Assembly: GCF_001666835.1 (NCBI RefSeq)
Contig: NZ_LZJF01000200.1
Span: 1-64,000, forward strand
Reading direction: 5' to 3'
Source: Mycobacterium sp. E3251
GTDB taxonomy: Bacteria; Actinomycetota; Actinomycetes; Mycobacteriales; Mycobacteriaceae
DNA: 64,000 nt
The position numbers were made by a program, and so were the translations under genes. Under the pieces are notes generated by a model. The model was not told the origin of the DNA. It ran no database searches and was given only the letters and a program-made list of their open reading frames with translations. Below are positions 24,864 through 34,800 of this stretch, piece by piece; positions within the stretch are counted from its first letter, which is position 1, and every line of letters begins with the position of its first letter.

Positions 24864-25349
24864 GTGGCTCGCGCCGCCACGCCCGCGCTGACCGCGTTGA
24901 CGAAAGCCGGTGTGCCGCATGAGGTTGTCACCTTCGACCACGATCGGCGGGAACGTTCGTTCGGTGACGAAGCGGTGCACGCGCTGACCGAGCGCGGCAT
25001 CGCGCCCGGGCAGATCTACAAGACCCTTGTCGTCGCGGTGCCGGGCGGGCTCGCGGTCGCGATACTGCCGGTGCCGGACCGGCTCTCGCTCAAAGCGTCC
25101 GCCGCGGCGCTGGGGGTGGTCAAGGCCGGCATGGCCGAGGCCGCCGCCGCCGAGCGCGCCACCGGTTACGTCGTCGGCGCCGTGTCGCCGTTCGGGCAGC
25201 GCAGGTCCCTGCCGACCGTCGTGGATGCGGGCGCCCTGGCCTGGGATCGGGTGTACTGCAGCGCCGGCCGGCGCGGCTGGGACGTCGGGGTTTCACCGCG
25301 GGACCTGATCCGGTTGACCGGCGCGATCACCGCCCACATCCGGGCGTAG
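24864..25349 (+). CDS. YbaK-type aminoacyl-tRNA deacylase, intact
   Basis: A 161-residue YbaK/ProX-domain protein that trans-edits mischarged tRNA (Cys-tRNAPro type). IYKTLVV near residues 51-57 carries the catalytic Lys. VGAVSPFGQRRSLPTVVD is the conserved GxxSPxG segment. In M. tuberculosis this region is annotated as two short overlapping genes (Rv3224A/B); here one reading frame spans it. The GTG start at 24864 has only a weak ribosome binding site. It is probably co-transcribed with the SDR gene. Confidence 0.85.
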   Translation: MARAATPALTALTKAGVPHEVVTFDHDRRERSFGDEAVHALTERGIAPGQIYKTLVVAVPGGLAVAILPVPDRLSLKASAAALGVVKAGMAEAAAAERATGYVVGAVSPFGQRRSLPTVVDAGALAWDRVYCSAGRRGWDVGVSPRDLIRLTGAITAHIRA

Positions 25350-25401
25350 CGGCATGGCGAAAACCGGGACCGATTCCTGGTCGTGGCATTACGCTCGCGC
25401 C

Positions 25402-25653
25402 ATGACGACGAAGCGATCCCGCGGCGCGACGATGGTCGCCGCCGGTGTGCTGGCTTTCTCCGGACTGATGACGATCGGCGTGGGCACCGGCAACGCCGAC
25501 ACGATCCAAACCGAGGGCAACTACCCGACCCGGGCCGCTTGCCAGGACGCGGGGCCGGGCGTGAAGGCGTCAACCCCGGGAAACTGGAACAACTTCTGGT
25601 GCGTGCCGGATCGCAACGTCAACGGCAACTGGAAGCTGGTTCTCAGCAACTAA
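25402..25653 (+). CDS. Small secreted protein with Sec signal peptide
   Basis: An 83-residue precursor. A basic N-terminus (MTTKRSRG) and a hydrophobic core near residues 10-27 are followed by a likely cleavage site after GNA near residue 33. The mature part of about 50 residues has two Cys (AACQDAG and FWCVPD) that could form one disulfide and is rich in Asn and Trp. I do not recognise the family. It starts 52 bp after the YbaK gene, and its stop overlaps the convergent SRAP gene by four bases. Confidence 0.7.
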   Translation: MTTKRSRGATMVAAGVLAFSGLMTIGVGTGNADTIQTEGNYPTRAACQDAGPGVKASTPGNWNNFWCVPDRNVNGNWKLVLSN

Positions 25654-26411
25654 AGCAAGGTCGCCTGCTCGGGCTCCGGTCCGGCCGGCTCTAGTAGCTG
25701 GGGCCCGTTGTTGCGGACGTTGTTGACCAGCGTCGACACCTCGCGCATCCGGATGCCGCGCACGTCGGGCGCGTGAGCCAGCAGCTTCTCGTCGACCGGG
25801 GCGTCCGGGTCCAGCCAGCGGTCCCACTCCCGCTCCGGGACCACCAACGGCATCCGGTCGTGGATCTCCGCCAGCTCGCCGGGCGCGTCGGTGGTGATGA
25901 TCGTGCAACTCAGCAGTGGCTGAGCGTCTTTGGCCGGTTTCCAGACCGACCACAGCCCGGCCATGAACAGCGGTTCGCCATCCTCGCGGTACATGAAGAA
26001 CGGCGTCTTGCGGGACTTCTTGCCCGCGACGGCGTCGTTGACCCGCCATTCGTAGTAGCCGTCCATCGGGATCAGGCACCGCTTCGACTTGGCGCTCGAC
26101 CGGAAGGCGGGCGAGGTGGTGACCTTGTCCGCGCGGGCGTTGATCAGCATCGGGCCCTTGGTTTCCGGCGCCCCGTCGGAACCGGCCTTGGCCCAGGGGG
26201 GCACCAGGCCCCAGCGCATGAGCCGCACCCGACGGGTGGGCTGGTCGTCGGGGTCGGTGTGCCGGCTCACGACGGTCGCGATGGTCGAGGTGGGGGCCAC
26301 GTTGTAGTTGGGCGCCCCGGCACTCTCGGACGCGCCGGTGGCCTCGTCGATCGCCTTGATCTTCTGGGCCAGCAGCGCCGGATCGGTGGTGACCGCGAAC
26401 CGTCCACACAT
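25650..26411 (-). CDS. SRAP/HMCES-family abasic-site protein
   Basis: A 253-residue SOS-response-associated peptidase-family protein (Rv3226c position, YedK/HMCES type). It starts MCGRF, where Met removal exposes the Cys that forms a thiazolidine crosslink with abasic sites in single-stranded DNA. Other conserved elements are YNVAPT, RWGLVPPW, NARADKV, CLIPMDGYYEW, TTDAPGELAEIHDRMP. All catalytic features are in place. The start is fixed by the obligatory MCGRF. It diverges from aroA, with 44 bp between starts. Confidence 0.92.
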   Translation of the reverse strand: MCGRFAVTTDPALLAQKIKAIDEATGASESAGAPNYNVAPTSTIATVVSRHTDPDDQPTRRVRLMRWGLVPPWAKAGSDGAPETKGPMLINARADKVTTSPAFRSSAKSKRCLIPMDGYYEWRVNDAVAGKKSRKTPFFMYREDGEPLFMAGLWSVWKPAKDAQPLLSCTIITTDAPGELAEIHDRMPLVVPEREWDRWLDPDAPVDEKLLAHAPDVRGIRMREVSTLVNNVRNNGPQLLEPAGPEPEQATLL

Positions 26412-26455
26412 AACTCCCATGGTGGCAGAACGCGGTGACACGCAATGATGGACCG

Positions 26456-27739
26456 GTGAGTATGTGGACGGCCCCCAGCGCGCCGAATCCGGTGCACGCG
26501 ACCGTGACCGTTCCGGGCTCGAAGTCGCAGACCAATCGGGCGCTGGTGCTGGCGGCGCTGGCGGCCGCGCAGGGTAATGGCACCCCGACAATCAGCGGGG
26601 CGCTGCGCAGCCGGGACACCGACCTGATGATCGGCGCGCTGCGCACCCTGGGCCTGCGCGTCGAGGGCACCGGCTCCGAGCTGACGGTGAGCGGACGGAT
26701 CGCTCCCGGGCCCGACGCGCGCGTGGATTGCGGGCTGGCCGGCACGGTCCTGCGGTTCGTCCCGCCGCTGGCGGCGCTGGCCGAAGCGGTGGTCGAGTTC
26801 GACGGGGACGAGCAGGCCCGGGTGCGGCCGATCGCGCCGCTGCTCGACGCGCTGCGCGGCCTGGGCGTGCCGATCGAGGGCGCGGGTCTGCCCTTCCGGG
26901 TGCACGGCGGCGGCTCGGTCGCCGGGGGCACCGTGGCCATCGACGCCTCGGCGTCGTCGCAGTTCGTGTCGGGGCTGCTGCTGTGCGCGGCGTCGTTCAC
27001 CGACGGCCTGACCGTGCAGCACACCGGCGCGACGCTGCCGTCGGCGCCGCACATCGCGATGACCGTGGTGATGCTGCGGCAGGCCGGGGTCGACGTCGAC
27101 GACTCGGAGCCCAACCGCTGGCGGGTGCGCCCCGGCCCGGTCGCGGCGCGGCACTGGGAGGTGGAACCCGATCTGACGAACGCCGTTCCGTTCCTGGCGG
27201 CGGCCGTGGTCAGCGGCGGAACGGTGCGCATCACCGGCTGGCCGGCGGCCAGCGTGCAACCCGCCGACAACATCCTGACCGTGTTGGGCAAGCTGAACGC
27301 CGTTGTCACCCAAGGCGATTCGTTCCTCGAAGTGCAGGGGTCCGCCGACTACGACGGCTTTGACGTCGACCTGCGCGCCGTCGGCGAGCTGACCCCGGCG
27401 GTGGCGGCGCTGGCCGCGCTGGCCAAGCCGGGGTCCGTGTCCCGCCTCTCCGGCATCGGCCACCTGCGCGGCCACGAGACCGACCGGCTCGCCGCGCTGA
27501 GCGCCGAGATCAATCGCCTGGGCGGCGACTGCACCGAAACCGCCGACGGCCTGGTGATCACCGCGACACCGCTGCGCGCCGGCGTCTGGCGCGCCTACGC
27601 CGACCACCGGATGGCGATGGCGGGCGCGATCGTCGGGCTGCGGGTGCCCGGCGTTCAGGTGGACGACATCGGGTCCACTTCCAAGACGCTGCCGGAGTTT
27701 CCGCGGCTGTGGGCGCAGATGCTGGGGTCCGATATTTGA
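26456..27739 (+). CDS. aroA: EPSP synthase (3-phosphoshikimate 1-carboxyvinyltransferase)
   Basis: A 427-residue shikimate-pathway enzyme (Rv3227) that makes 5-enolpyruvylshikimate-3-phosphate from shikimate-3-phosphate and PEP. The substrate-binding PGSKSQTNRALVLAALAA, DCGLAGTVLRFV (LAGTxxRF) and SASSQFVSGLLL are conserved, as is the C-terminal ADHRMAMAGAIVGL. GTG 26456 aligns best with the M. tuberculosis N-terminus; ATG 26462 is the alternative. The stop overlaps the TTG start of rsgA, so the two genes are coupled. Confidence 0.93.
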   Translation: MSMWTAPSAPNPVHATVTVPGSKSQTNRALVLAALAAAQGNGTPTISGALRSRDTDLMIGALRTLGLRVEGTGSELTVSGRIAPGPDARVDCGLAGTVLRFVPPLAALAEAVVEFDGDEQARVRPIAPLLDALRGLGVPIEGAGLPFRVHGGGSVAGGTVAIDASASSQFVSGLLLCAASFTDGLTVQHTGATLPSAPHIAMTVVMLRQAGVDVDDSEPNRWRVRPGPVAARHWEVEPDLTNAVPFLAAAVVSGGTVRITGWPAASVQPADNILTVLGKLNAVVTQGDSFLEVQGSADYDGFDVDLRAVGELTPAVAALAALAKPGSVSRLSGIGHLRGHETDRLAALSAEINRLGGDCTETADGLVITATPLRAGVWRAYADHRMAMAGAIVGLRVPGVQVDDIGSTSKTLPEFPRLWAQMLGSDI

Positions 27740-28716
27740 GGCCCGGCGATTACGACGAGTCCGACGTCAAGGTCCGCTCCGGAAGGGGCTCGCGACCGCG
27801 CACCAAGACTCGTCCCGAGCACGCCGACGCCGAGGCCGCGATGGTGGTCAGCGTCGATCGCGGCCGTTGGGGATGCGTGCTGGGCGGGGACCCCGATCGC
27901 CGGGTCACGGCGATGCGGGCCCGGGAACTGGGCCGCACCCCGATCGTGGTCGGTGACGACGTCGATGTGGTCGGCGATCTGTCCGGGCGGCTGGACACCC
28001 TGGCGCGCATCGTGCGGCGCGGGGAACGGCGAACGGTGTTGCGGCGCACGGCCGATGACACCGATCCGACCGAACGCGTGGTGGTCGCCAACGCCAACCA
28101 GCTGTTGATCGTGGTGGCGCTGGCCGACCCGCCGCCGCGCACCGGCCTGGTCGACCGGGCGCTCATCGCGGCCTTCGCCGGCGGGTTGAAGCCGATTCTG
28201 TGCCTGACCAAGACCGACCTCGCCCCGCCGGAGCCGTTCGCGTCGCATTTCGTGGACCTGGACTTGACGGTGGTGGTCGCGGGCCGCGACGATCCGCTGC
28301 TCGCGGTCGCCGACCTGCTGGCCGGCAAGATCACCGTGCTGCTGGGGCATTCCGGGGTCGGCAAATCCACGTTGGTGAATCGCCTTGTCCCCGAGGCGGA
28401 ACGGGCCGTCGGCGAGGTCACCGACATCGGCCGCGGACGGCACACCTCCACACAATCGGTCGCGCTGCCCCTGGCGACCTCCGGCTGGGTGATCGACACC
28501 CCGGGCATCCGCTCTTTCGGGCTGGCGCACATCGAGCCCGACGACGTGCTGATGGCCTTCTCGGATCTGGCCGGTGCGATCGAGGACTGCCCCCGCGGCT
28601 GCGGACACATGGGGCCGCCGGCCGACCCCGAATGCGCGCTCGACACCCTGTCCGGCCCCGCCGCCCGCCGCGTGGCCGCGGCCCGGCGGCTGCTGAAGGC
28701 GCTCAACCAGACTTAG
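27736..28716 (+). CDS. rsgA: Ribosome small-subunit GTPase RsgA
   Basis: A 326-residue circularly permuted GTPase (Rv3228 position). The G motifs appear in permuted order: LTKTDL (G4), GHSGVGKST (G1), then DTPGIRSFG (G3). An OB-fold precedes them, and a Cys/His zinc knuckle (CPRGCGHMGPPADPEC) follows. RsgA acts in late 30S maturation. The TTG start at 27736 overlaps the aroA TGA and gives the N-terminus RPGDYDESDVK; no better start is available. The 3' end overlaps the convergent HxlR gene by 14 bp, which marks the left border of the accessory block. Confidence 0.9.
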   Translation: MRPGDYDESDVKVRSGRGSRPRTKTRPEHADAEAAMVVSVDRGRWGCVLGGDPDRRVTAMRARELGRTPIVVGDDVDVVGDLSGRLDTLARIVRRGERRTVLRRTADDTDPTERVVVANANQLLIVVALADPPPRTGLVDRALIAAFAGGLKPILCLTKTDLAPPEPFASHFVDLDLTVVVAGRDDPLLAVADLLAGKITVLLGHSGVGKSTLVNRLVPEAERAVGEVTDIGRGRHTSTQSVALPLATSGWVIDTPGIRSFGLAHIEPDDVLMAFSDLAGAIEDCPRGCGHMGPPADPECALDTLSGPAARRVAAARRLLKALNQT

Positions 28717-29176
28717 CCAGCCGCATGCCGAGTTCGTCGGGCGGCACCTTATGGCCTTGGGCGCAACGGATTTCGACGCTCGCCTCGGCGCCACAGCCGA
28801 GATGGGTGAGCCGGAGGCGATTGTGCCCCGGCAAATGGCGCCGGCCCCACTCGAACATCGACCACACCACCGGCATGAAGTCGATGCCGGCCTCGGTGAG
28901 CACATACTCTTCCCGACGCCGCTGCCCGGGCTCGTGGTACGGCTGCCGCTTCAGCAGCCCGAGCTCGACCAGTTCGGACAGCCGCGCCGAGGTGGCGGCC
29001 TTGGTGATGCCCACCCGGCGGGCGAAGTCATCGAAGCGCGTTGTGCCGTAGTACGCCTCGCGCATGATGAGCATCGCGGACTTCGTGCCCACCACCCCCA
29101 TCGTCTTCTCGATCGCGCACTGGCCCACGGCCGACCAGGCGTCGCGGTCGGCCAGCGGTCCTTGCAGCAGTGTCAT
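28703..29176 (-). CDS. HxlR-family transcriptional regulator
   Basis: A 157-residue winged-helix regulator of the HxlR (DUF24) type. GTKSAMLIMREAYYGTTRFDDF and ITKAATSARLSELVELGLL form the DNA-binding domain, with RREEYVLTEAG as the wing. The C-terminal half has two Cys (HLGCGAE and IRCAQGH) that could bind metal or sense thiols. It is divergent from the thiolase gene, and a repeat-rich operator candidate lies in the 94-bp gap. It probably controls itself and the thiolase operon. Confidence 0.87.
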   Translation of the reverse strand: MTLLQGPLADRDAWSAVGQCAIEKTMGVVGTKSAMLIMREAYYGTTRFDDFARRVGITKAATSARLSELVELGLLKRQPYHEPGQRRREEYVLTEAGIDFMPVVWSMFEWGRRHLPGHNRLRLTHLGCGAEASVEIRCAQGHKVPPDELGMRLAKSG

Positions 29177-29207
29177 AGATCACCTCCCGGGCTGGGTTGC
29201 TTTTAGT

Positions 29208-29250
29208 GTACCTAGATGTTTATCTGAGTACAGCGATCTATACCTAGATG
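29208..29250. promoter_or_regulatory. Candidate HxlR operator between divergent genes
   Basis: TACCTAGATG occurs twice, at 29209-29218 and 29241-29250, exactly 32 bp apart (three helical turns). The first copy is also part of a 24-bp dyad bounded by GTAC at 29208-29211 and GTAC at 29228-29231. The region is AT-richer than its surroundings and should hold both promoters. The site lies 20-62 bp upstream of the thiolase ATG. Confidence 0.6.
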
Positions 29251-29270
29251 GTGGGACTCACGGAGGAGCC

Positions 29271-30442
<1,172 letters not shown>

Positions 30443-30443
<1 letters not shown>

Positions 30444-31525
30444 TGTCCCCCGTCTCGGGAATCTTCGTCATCGGCGGCACCGGAGCCCAGGGCATTCCTG
30501 TCATTCGTGCCCTGGTCTCCGACCAGAAGTACTCGGTGCGATTCCTAAGCCGCGACCCCGCCTCGCGAAGAGCGGAGGACCTCCTCGCCCTCGACAACGT
30601 GTCCGTCCTGGAAGGCTCGTTCGCCGACGAGGCGGTCCTGCGGGTGGGATTTCGCGGTTGCGACGGAGCATTCGTCAACATCGACGGGTTCAACACGGGC
30701 GAGAAAACCGAGATGTATTGGGCTATCCGCAGTTACGAGATAGCCATCGAAGAAGGAGTCAAATTCTTCGTCTACGGGAACCTCGACTATGGGCTCAAGA
30801 AGTCGGGATTCGACTCCCGCTTCCGCACCGGCCACTACGACGGCAAGGGCCGGGTGGGTGAGTGGATCCTGTTCCAGAATCGGGTGAACGGTGATCGGAT
30901 GGGCGCGGCGGTCTTCACGTCGGGTCCGTACATCGAGATGGTGATATCACCCGGGACACCCATGACGCCTGCCGTCGAGGACGGTGTCGTGACGTGGCGG
31001 GTTCCGCTCGGCGCGGGTGCCGTTCCCCATGTAGCTCTTGACGATTGCGGATATTTCGTCCGCTGGCTCTTCGACCATCCCGAGCGCGCGAACGGCATGG
31101 ATCTCGAAGCCGCGATCGACCACATCGCCTATGCGGATCTCGCCGCGGCGTTCGAGAAGGTCACCGGGCATCCGGCGCGGTACATCGATACCGATTTAGA
31201 CGCATACTGGAGCAAAGGCCCTCTCAGTAGGGCCGCGGATGCGCCAGCCGGGTACAACGCCGACCCAAATGACAAGAGCACCATGAACATCCGCGACAAC
31301 TTCACGGGATTCTGGAACCTGTGGAAATACGGGGTCATCGACCGCGATTACGATCTGCTCGACGAGATTCACCCGAATCGGATCAGGAGCGCCGAGGAGT
31401 GGTTGCGCAGAGAAGACCAGTTGGGACGGGCGTTGGGCAAGGGCGGCCTGTGGGAGCGGGTTCAACCGGAGAACCGGACTCCAATCCTCAAGATCGGCGA
31501 GGATCAAAGAACAGGGAAGCTGTGA
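30443..31525 (+). CDS. NmrA-like NAD(P)-binding protein
   Basis: A 360-residue Rossmann-fold protein of the NmrA/atypical SDR type. GGTGAQGIPVIRAL near residues 12-25 is the dinucleotide motif and FLSRDPASRRAEDL follows. The usual SDR catalytic Tyr-Lys pair is not evident, so it may act as a redox sensor or an isomerase-like enzyme. Codons ending in A or T are commoner than in the flanking core genes, which hints at transfer. It is second in the thiolase operon, followed by a DUF302 gene 5 bp downstream. Confidence 0.78.
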
Positions 31526-31530
31526 GTGCG

Positions 31531-32022
31531 ATGACCGAGATTCGATTCGACGGCGTGCGGGTGCGCTACGAGAGCGCCAAGAGCTTCGACGAGCTGCTAG
31601 CCGCGTTGCTCGACGATATCGGCGAGCGCCCCGTCCCGATCAACGACATCGCGACGACCAGCGAGAGCTGGGAGTCCTACCGGGAGCGCGTCGAACCCCA
31701 GGTCGGGCCAAGCGGATTCATGCTGTTCGGTGTCGTCGACCACGGCGCGTGGATCCCGAAGGCCGGCATCGACCGCAAGGCGATCCGCGTCATCCTCGGC
31801 AACCCGCTGATCGCGATCACGATGCTGCGCCACGACGTGACGGCGGGCCTATTCGCCCCCGTCGAGGTGCTGATCACCGACGAGCCGGCCGGAAGCAGCC
31901 TGACCTACGTCAAACCGTCATCGCTGATGGTCGTCGAACCCAATCCCGAATTGCTCAGCGCCGCGGAACAACTCGACGCCAAGCTGGCTGCGCTCGCCGA
32001 AAAGGTGACCAGCGGCTCCTAA
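31531..32022 (+). CDS. DUF302-type protein
   Basis: A 163-residue protein with features of the DUF302 fold: a beta-rich N-terminus, GFMLFGVVDHGAW, a central IRVILGNPLIAITMLRHD segment and LFAPVEVLITDEP. ATG 31531 is preferred because GGGAAG (31514-31519) is 11 bases upstream; an alternative GTG at 31522 overlaps the previous stop but is too close to that site. It is the last gene of the thiolase operon and convergent with a monooxygenase. The molecular role is unknown. Confidence 0.72.
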   Translation: MTEIRFDGVRVRYESAKSFDELLAALLDDIGERPVPINDIATTSESWESYRERVEPQVGPSGFMLFGVVDHGAWIPKAGIDRKAIRVILGNPLIAITMLRHDVTAGLFAPVEVLITDEPAGSSLTYVKPSSLMVVEPNPELLSAAEQLDAKLAALAEKVTSGS

Positions 32023-32064
32023 GAGCGCGGTCTAATAACAGTAAGGATTGCGCCCCTACCCCGG

Positions 32065-33414
32065 TCACGCGCGCGTTGCCTTGAGTCGGTTGCCGGCGAT
32101 CACCCTGCGCAACAGGGATGGCCGGAGAAGATCCGTGGGCTGCCCGAGGAGTTGCATTTGTCTGAATAGCGTCTCGGTGACTACTACGTCGGTGGCCGCC
32201 GCCAGGTAAAGCTTGCGCATGCCGAGACTGATGAATCTCTTTGGCGTCGACTGCCAATCATTTGACGGGATGATGGCGAAATCGAAGAACCGATTCGCCC
32301 ACCACATCGGTGACAGCTTCCTGGCGGAGGCGCGAAAGAAGCGGAAGCCTAACTCCTCATTACCATCGGTCAAGCATGTTCGGAGCACCGCTGCCTGCAA
32401 CGCCGACGAGGTCATACCTTGGCCATACACGGGATTGAGGCTGCATAAGGCATCGCCCATGACCACCAAGCCCTTTGGAAACCGGGGGAGCTTGTGATAA
32501 CAACGCCAAACGCTGGTGGGATACCGCTGAGTGGAGACCTCGCCAATGGGTTCCGCAGCGCGCAGGACCGCAGAGACATGGTTCGGCATGGAGGAGGAAA
32601 CTGAATCAAGCAACCCGGGCAGGTCGGTTGGTGTCTTCCTGCCAGCGAAACCGATCACCGTGGCGATGGCGGTTCCGTCTTCGTAAGGCAACAACCCGAA
32701 ACCCTCCGGACTGTCGAGTGTGGGAATTCCCAACACGGCTCGCTCGGCAAGCGCCCCAGGTGCCAAGCGGAAGAATTGGCTTGAGTAGCTCAGGTCAATC
32801 GTGTAGCGGCGTTCAGGGGGCCTTCGATAACCATTGGCCTCCAAGAACGCCGGGGTGCGGGCGGAGCGACCAGTCGCGTCGATGACGAGGTCGGTCGTCA
32901 GCACACGTTCCTGGCCGGTTTCACGTTCGACCACCCTTGCACCCGTGACCTGGCCAGTAGGGTCGATCATCGTCTCCGCCACTTCATGCCCGTCCATCAA
33001 TGTGACATTTGCGATCGAGCGCACCCGCCGTCGAATAAGTCCTTCCAGCAGCGGCCGGCTGGCCAAGAACACGACCATGCCCTCGGACCGTGTGAACCTC
33101 CCCGACCGGCAAAACACGATGTCACCGACGCCCAGATGGAACAGGCCAGGGTCATCGGGACTGTCAAGGACTATGGCACCCGCCGCTTCGAGTTCCTCTA
33201 CCAGGCCTGGAAACAAGTCAACGAGGTACGGCACACCCCGGCTGAGCATCTGATGCAGATGGCGGCCTTGTGAAACCCCTCGCCGCTGAAATGTGCCATC
33301 GGGCAACTTGTCACGCTCGACCACGGTGACTGTGCCATAGAAATCCGACAACACCCTGGCAGCGAACAGGCCAGCGATGCTCGCGCCGCAGACCAATGCA
33401 TGCTCACTGCCCAT
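32065..33414 (-). CDS. FAD-dependent monooxygenase (group A-like)
   Basis: A 449-residue flavoprotein. The ADP-binding GASIAGLFAARVL lies near the N-terminus, VIDATGRSARTPAFL in the middle and VMGDALCSLNPVYGQGM is the second FAD motif (GD...P). SQGRHLHQML resembles a family of mycobacterial FAD-binding hydroxylases. ATG 33414 is preferred over an in-frame start at 33474 because GGGGGAGGGG lies 8-9 bases before it. Codon use is less GC-biased than in the core genes. The substrate is unknown. Confidence 0.82.
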   Translation of the reverse strand: MGSEHALVCGASIAGLFAARVLSDFYGTVTVVERDKLPDGTFQRRGVSQGRHLHQMLSRGVPYLVDLFPGLVEELEAAGAIVLDSPDDPGLFHLGVGDIVFCRSGRFTRSEGMVVFLASRPLLEGLIRRRVRSIANVTLMDGHEVAETMIDPTGQVTGARVVERETGQERVLTTDLVIDATGRSARTPAFLEANGYRRPPERRYTIDLSYSSQFFRLAPGALAERAVLGIPTLDSPEGFGLLPYEDGTAIATVIGFAGRKTPTDLPGLLDSVSSSMPNHVSAVLRAAEPIGEVSTQRYPTSVWRCYHKLPRFPKGLVVMGDALCSLNPVYGQGMTSSALQAAVLRTCLTDGNEELGFRFFRASARKLSPMWWANRFFDFAIIPSNDWQSTPKRFISLGMRKLYLAAATDVVVTETLFRQMQLLGQPTDLLRPSLLRRVIAGNRLKATRA

Positions 33415-33497
33415 GTCGCTGGCCCCTCCCCCACGACTGCCCGCCAACACCACACTGGCAGCGCGCTCCACCACTGTCTACCGATGAGGCGGTCACA

Positions 33498-33511
33498 TCT
33501 TCATGAGAAGA
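33498..33511. promoter_or_regulatory. Small inverted repeat in a divergent promoter region
   Basis: TCTTC at 33498-33502 and GAAGA at 33507-33511 are perfect arms around ATGA. The site is in the 287-bp gap between the divergent monooxygenase (33414) and nitroreductase (33702) genes. It could be a regulator site. The rest of the gap shows nothing I can name, apart from AGGAG just before the nitroreductase start. Confidence 0.3.
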
Positions 33512-33701
33512 CCTGGGGCGGAGACGCAATCGGCGCAGGGCTCCGATGCTCGTTGTCGCTGTGGCCGGTCCAGTCAGGCTGGGACGGGTAAGGACCGGAA
33601 AGGGTGTTCGGGTCGGCGCATGGTCGGCGGGTCGGCCTGGCATAGTCGGCGGCGGAACCGCAATCCAAGGGCCTTCGCCTCGTTAACGCTAGGAGTCATC
33701 C

Positions 33702-34202
33702 ATGAGCGACGCCGACGCCGCATCGATCCGAGCGGCGCGCAGTGACTGGATCAGCGAGCACCTCGACACGTATCTGACCTCCGGCGGCGCGCGGGGCCAC
33801 ATCATGGACGTCAGCGCAGTCGGGGGCCGGGTACTGACCACCCACTGCCTGATCAGGTGTGTGGGCCGCAAATCGGGCAAGAGCTATATCAGGCCGTTGA
33901 TCTACGGCAACGTCGGTGGCGAGATCGTGGTCGTCGCATCCAAGGGAGGCGCCGACACGCATCCGGAGTGGTACCTGAATGTTGTGCAGAGCAACACGAT
34001 CGGCGTCCAGATCGCGACCCAAGCATTCGAGGCAACCTGGCGCGAGCCCGAAGCCGAGGAACGCCATCAGGTGTGGGCGTACATGTCTCACCTGTATCCG
34101 CCGTACCTCACCTATCAGAAGTCAACCAGTCGTCAGATCCCGTTGGTGATGTTGACGCCCGTGCGGGCAATCGACGTCTTTTCCGCGGAAGACTCCCGGT
34201 AG
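33702..34202 (+). CDS. Deazaflavin (F420)-dependent nitroreductase-family protein
   Basis: A 166-residue protein of the DUF385/Ddn family of split-barrel F420-dependent quinone/nitro reductases. The LIRCVGRKSGKSYIRPL segment and VASKGGADTHPEWYLNV are the conserved cofactor-binding parts. Its N-terminus is soluble. AGGAG precedes the ATG by nine bases. It is a single gene, convergent with the gene ending at 34231. Its physiological substrate is unknown. Confidence 0.85.
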   Translation: MSDADAASIRAARSDWISEHLDTYLTSGGARGHIMDVSAVGGRVLTTHCLIRCVGRKSGKSYIRPLIYGNVGGEIVVVASKGGADTHPEWYLNVVQSNTIGVQIATQAFEATWREPEAEERHQVWAYMSHLYPPYLTYQKSTSRQIPLVMLTPVRAIDVFSAEDSR

Positions 34203-34230
34203 CCGTTGCTAGGCAACCGAACTCGAGAGC

Positions 34231-34767
34231 TCAGAGCCAGCCGGTGCGGGCGGCCGCCACTGGCTCGGGCGGCGCAGGCGCCAATGCCCCGTCGCGCACG
34301 CCGTCGAGCATCCGTTTGACCGCGGCGACGATCTCCGGTGCCGCCGCGGCGAGCCCGGCCTTGTCGGCCTCGGGAACCTCGTCCGGGTCGACGCCCGCCC
34401 GGGCCAGCACGGCGGCCGGGTCGGCCAGCTGACCGGCCAGCCAGGCGACCGGGTCGGCGGACAGCTCGGGAACGAAATGCCGGCGGCCGGGTTCCCACCC
34501 GTCGAAGCGGGGATGGTGATGCGCGCGGTCCAACGTCCCGGGCGGGCTCTCGGTGGAGCCGAACAGGTCCACCCGCCACACTGGCCGGTTGAAACCGATC
34601 GGAATGCCGGCGTAAATCGACCCGTGCGGCTCATCCCGGTCGACGAGGCGCAGTTCCAGCCTGACTCCCCGTTCCGGGGTTTCCTGACCCTCGTTGGGGT
34701 TCGGGTCGACAAAGAACATGTCCCCGACAACCACGCCCAGGGTTTCGAATCCAAACGCTGCGAGCAT
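34231..34767 (-). CDS. Hypothetical acidic protein
   Basis: A 178-residue acidic protein without Cys, signal peptide or membrane segment. An N-terminal beta-rich half contains FFVDPNPNEGQ and GSIYAGIPIGFNRPVWRVDLF, and the C-terminal 60 residues are helical with several Pro. I do not recognise the family. It lies 33 bp downstream of the flavin monooxygenase gene in the same direction, so it may be co-transcribed. It is convergent with the nitroreductase gene. Confidence 0.65.
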   Translation of the reverse strand: MLAAFGFETLGVVVGDMFFVDPNPNEGQETPERGVRLELRLVDRDEPHGSIYAGIPIGFNRPVWRVDLFGSTESPPGTLDRAHHHPRFDGWEPGRRHFVPELSADPVAWLAGQLADPAAVLARAGVDPDEVPEADKAGLAAAAPEIVAAVKRMLDGVRDGALAPAPPEPVAAARTGWL

Positions 34768-34800
34768 GTCTGCCAGCGTAGTCCCGGCCGTCGAATCGGG

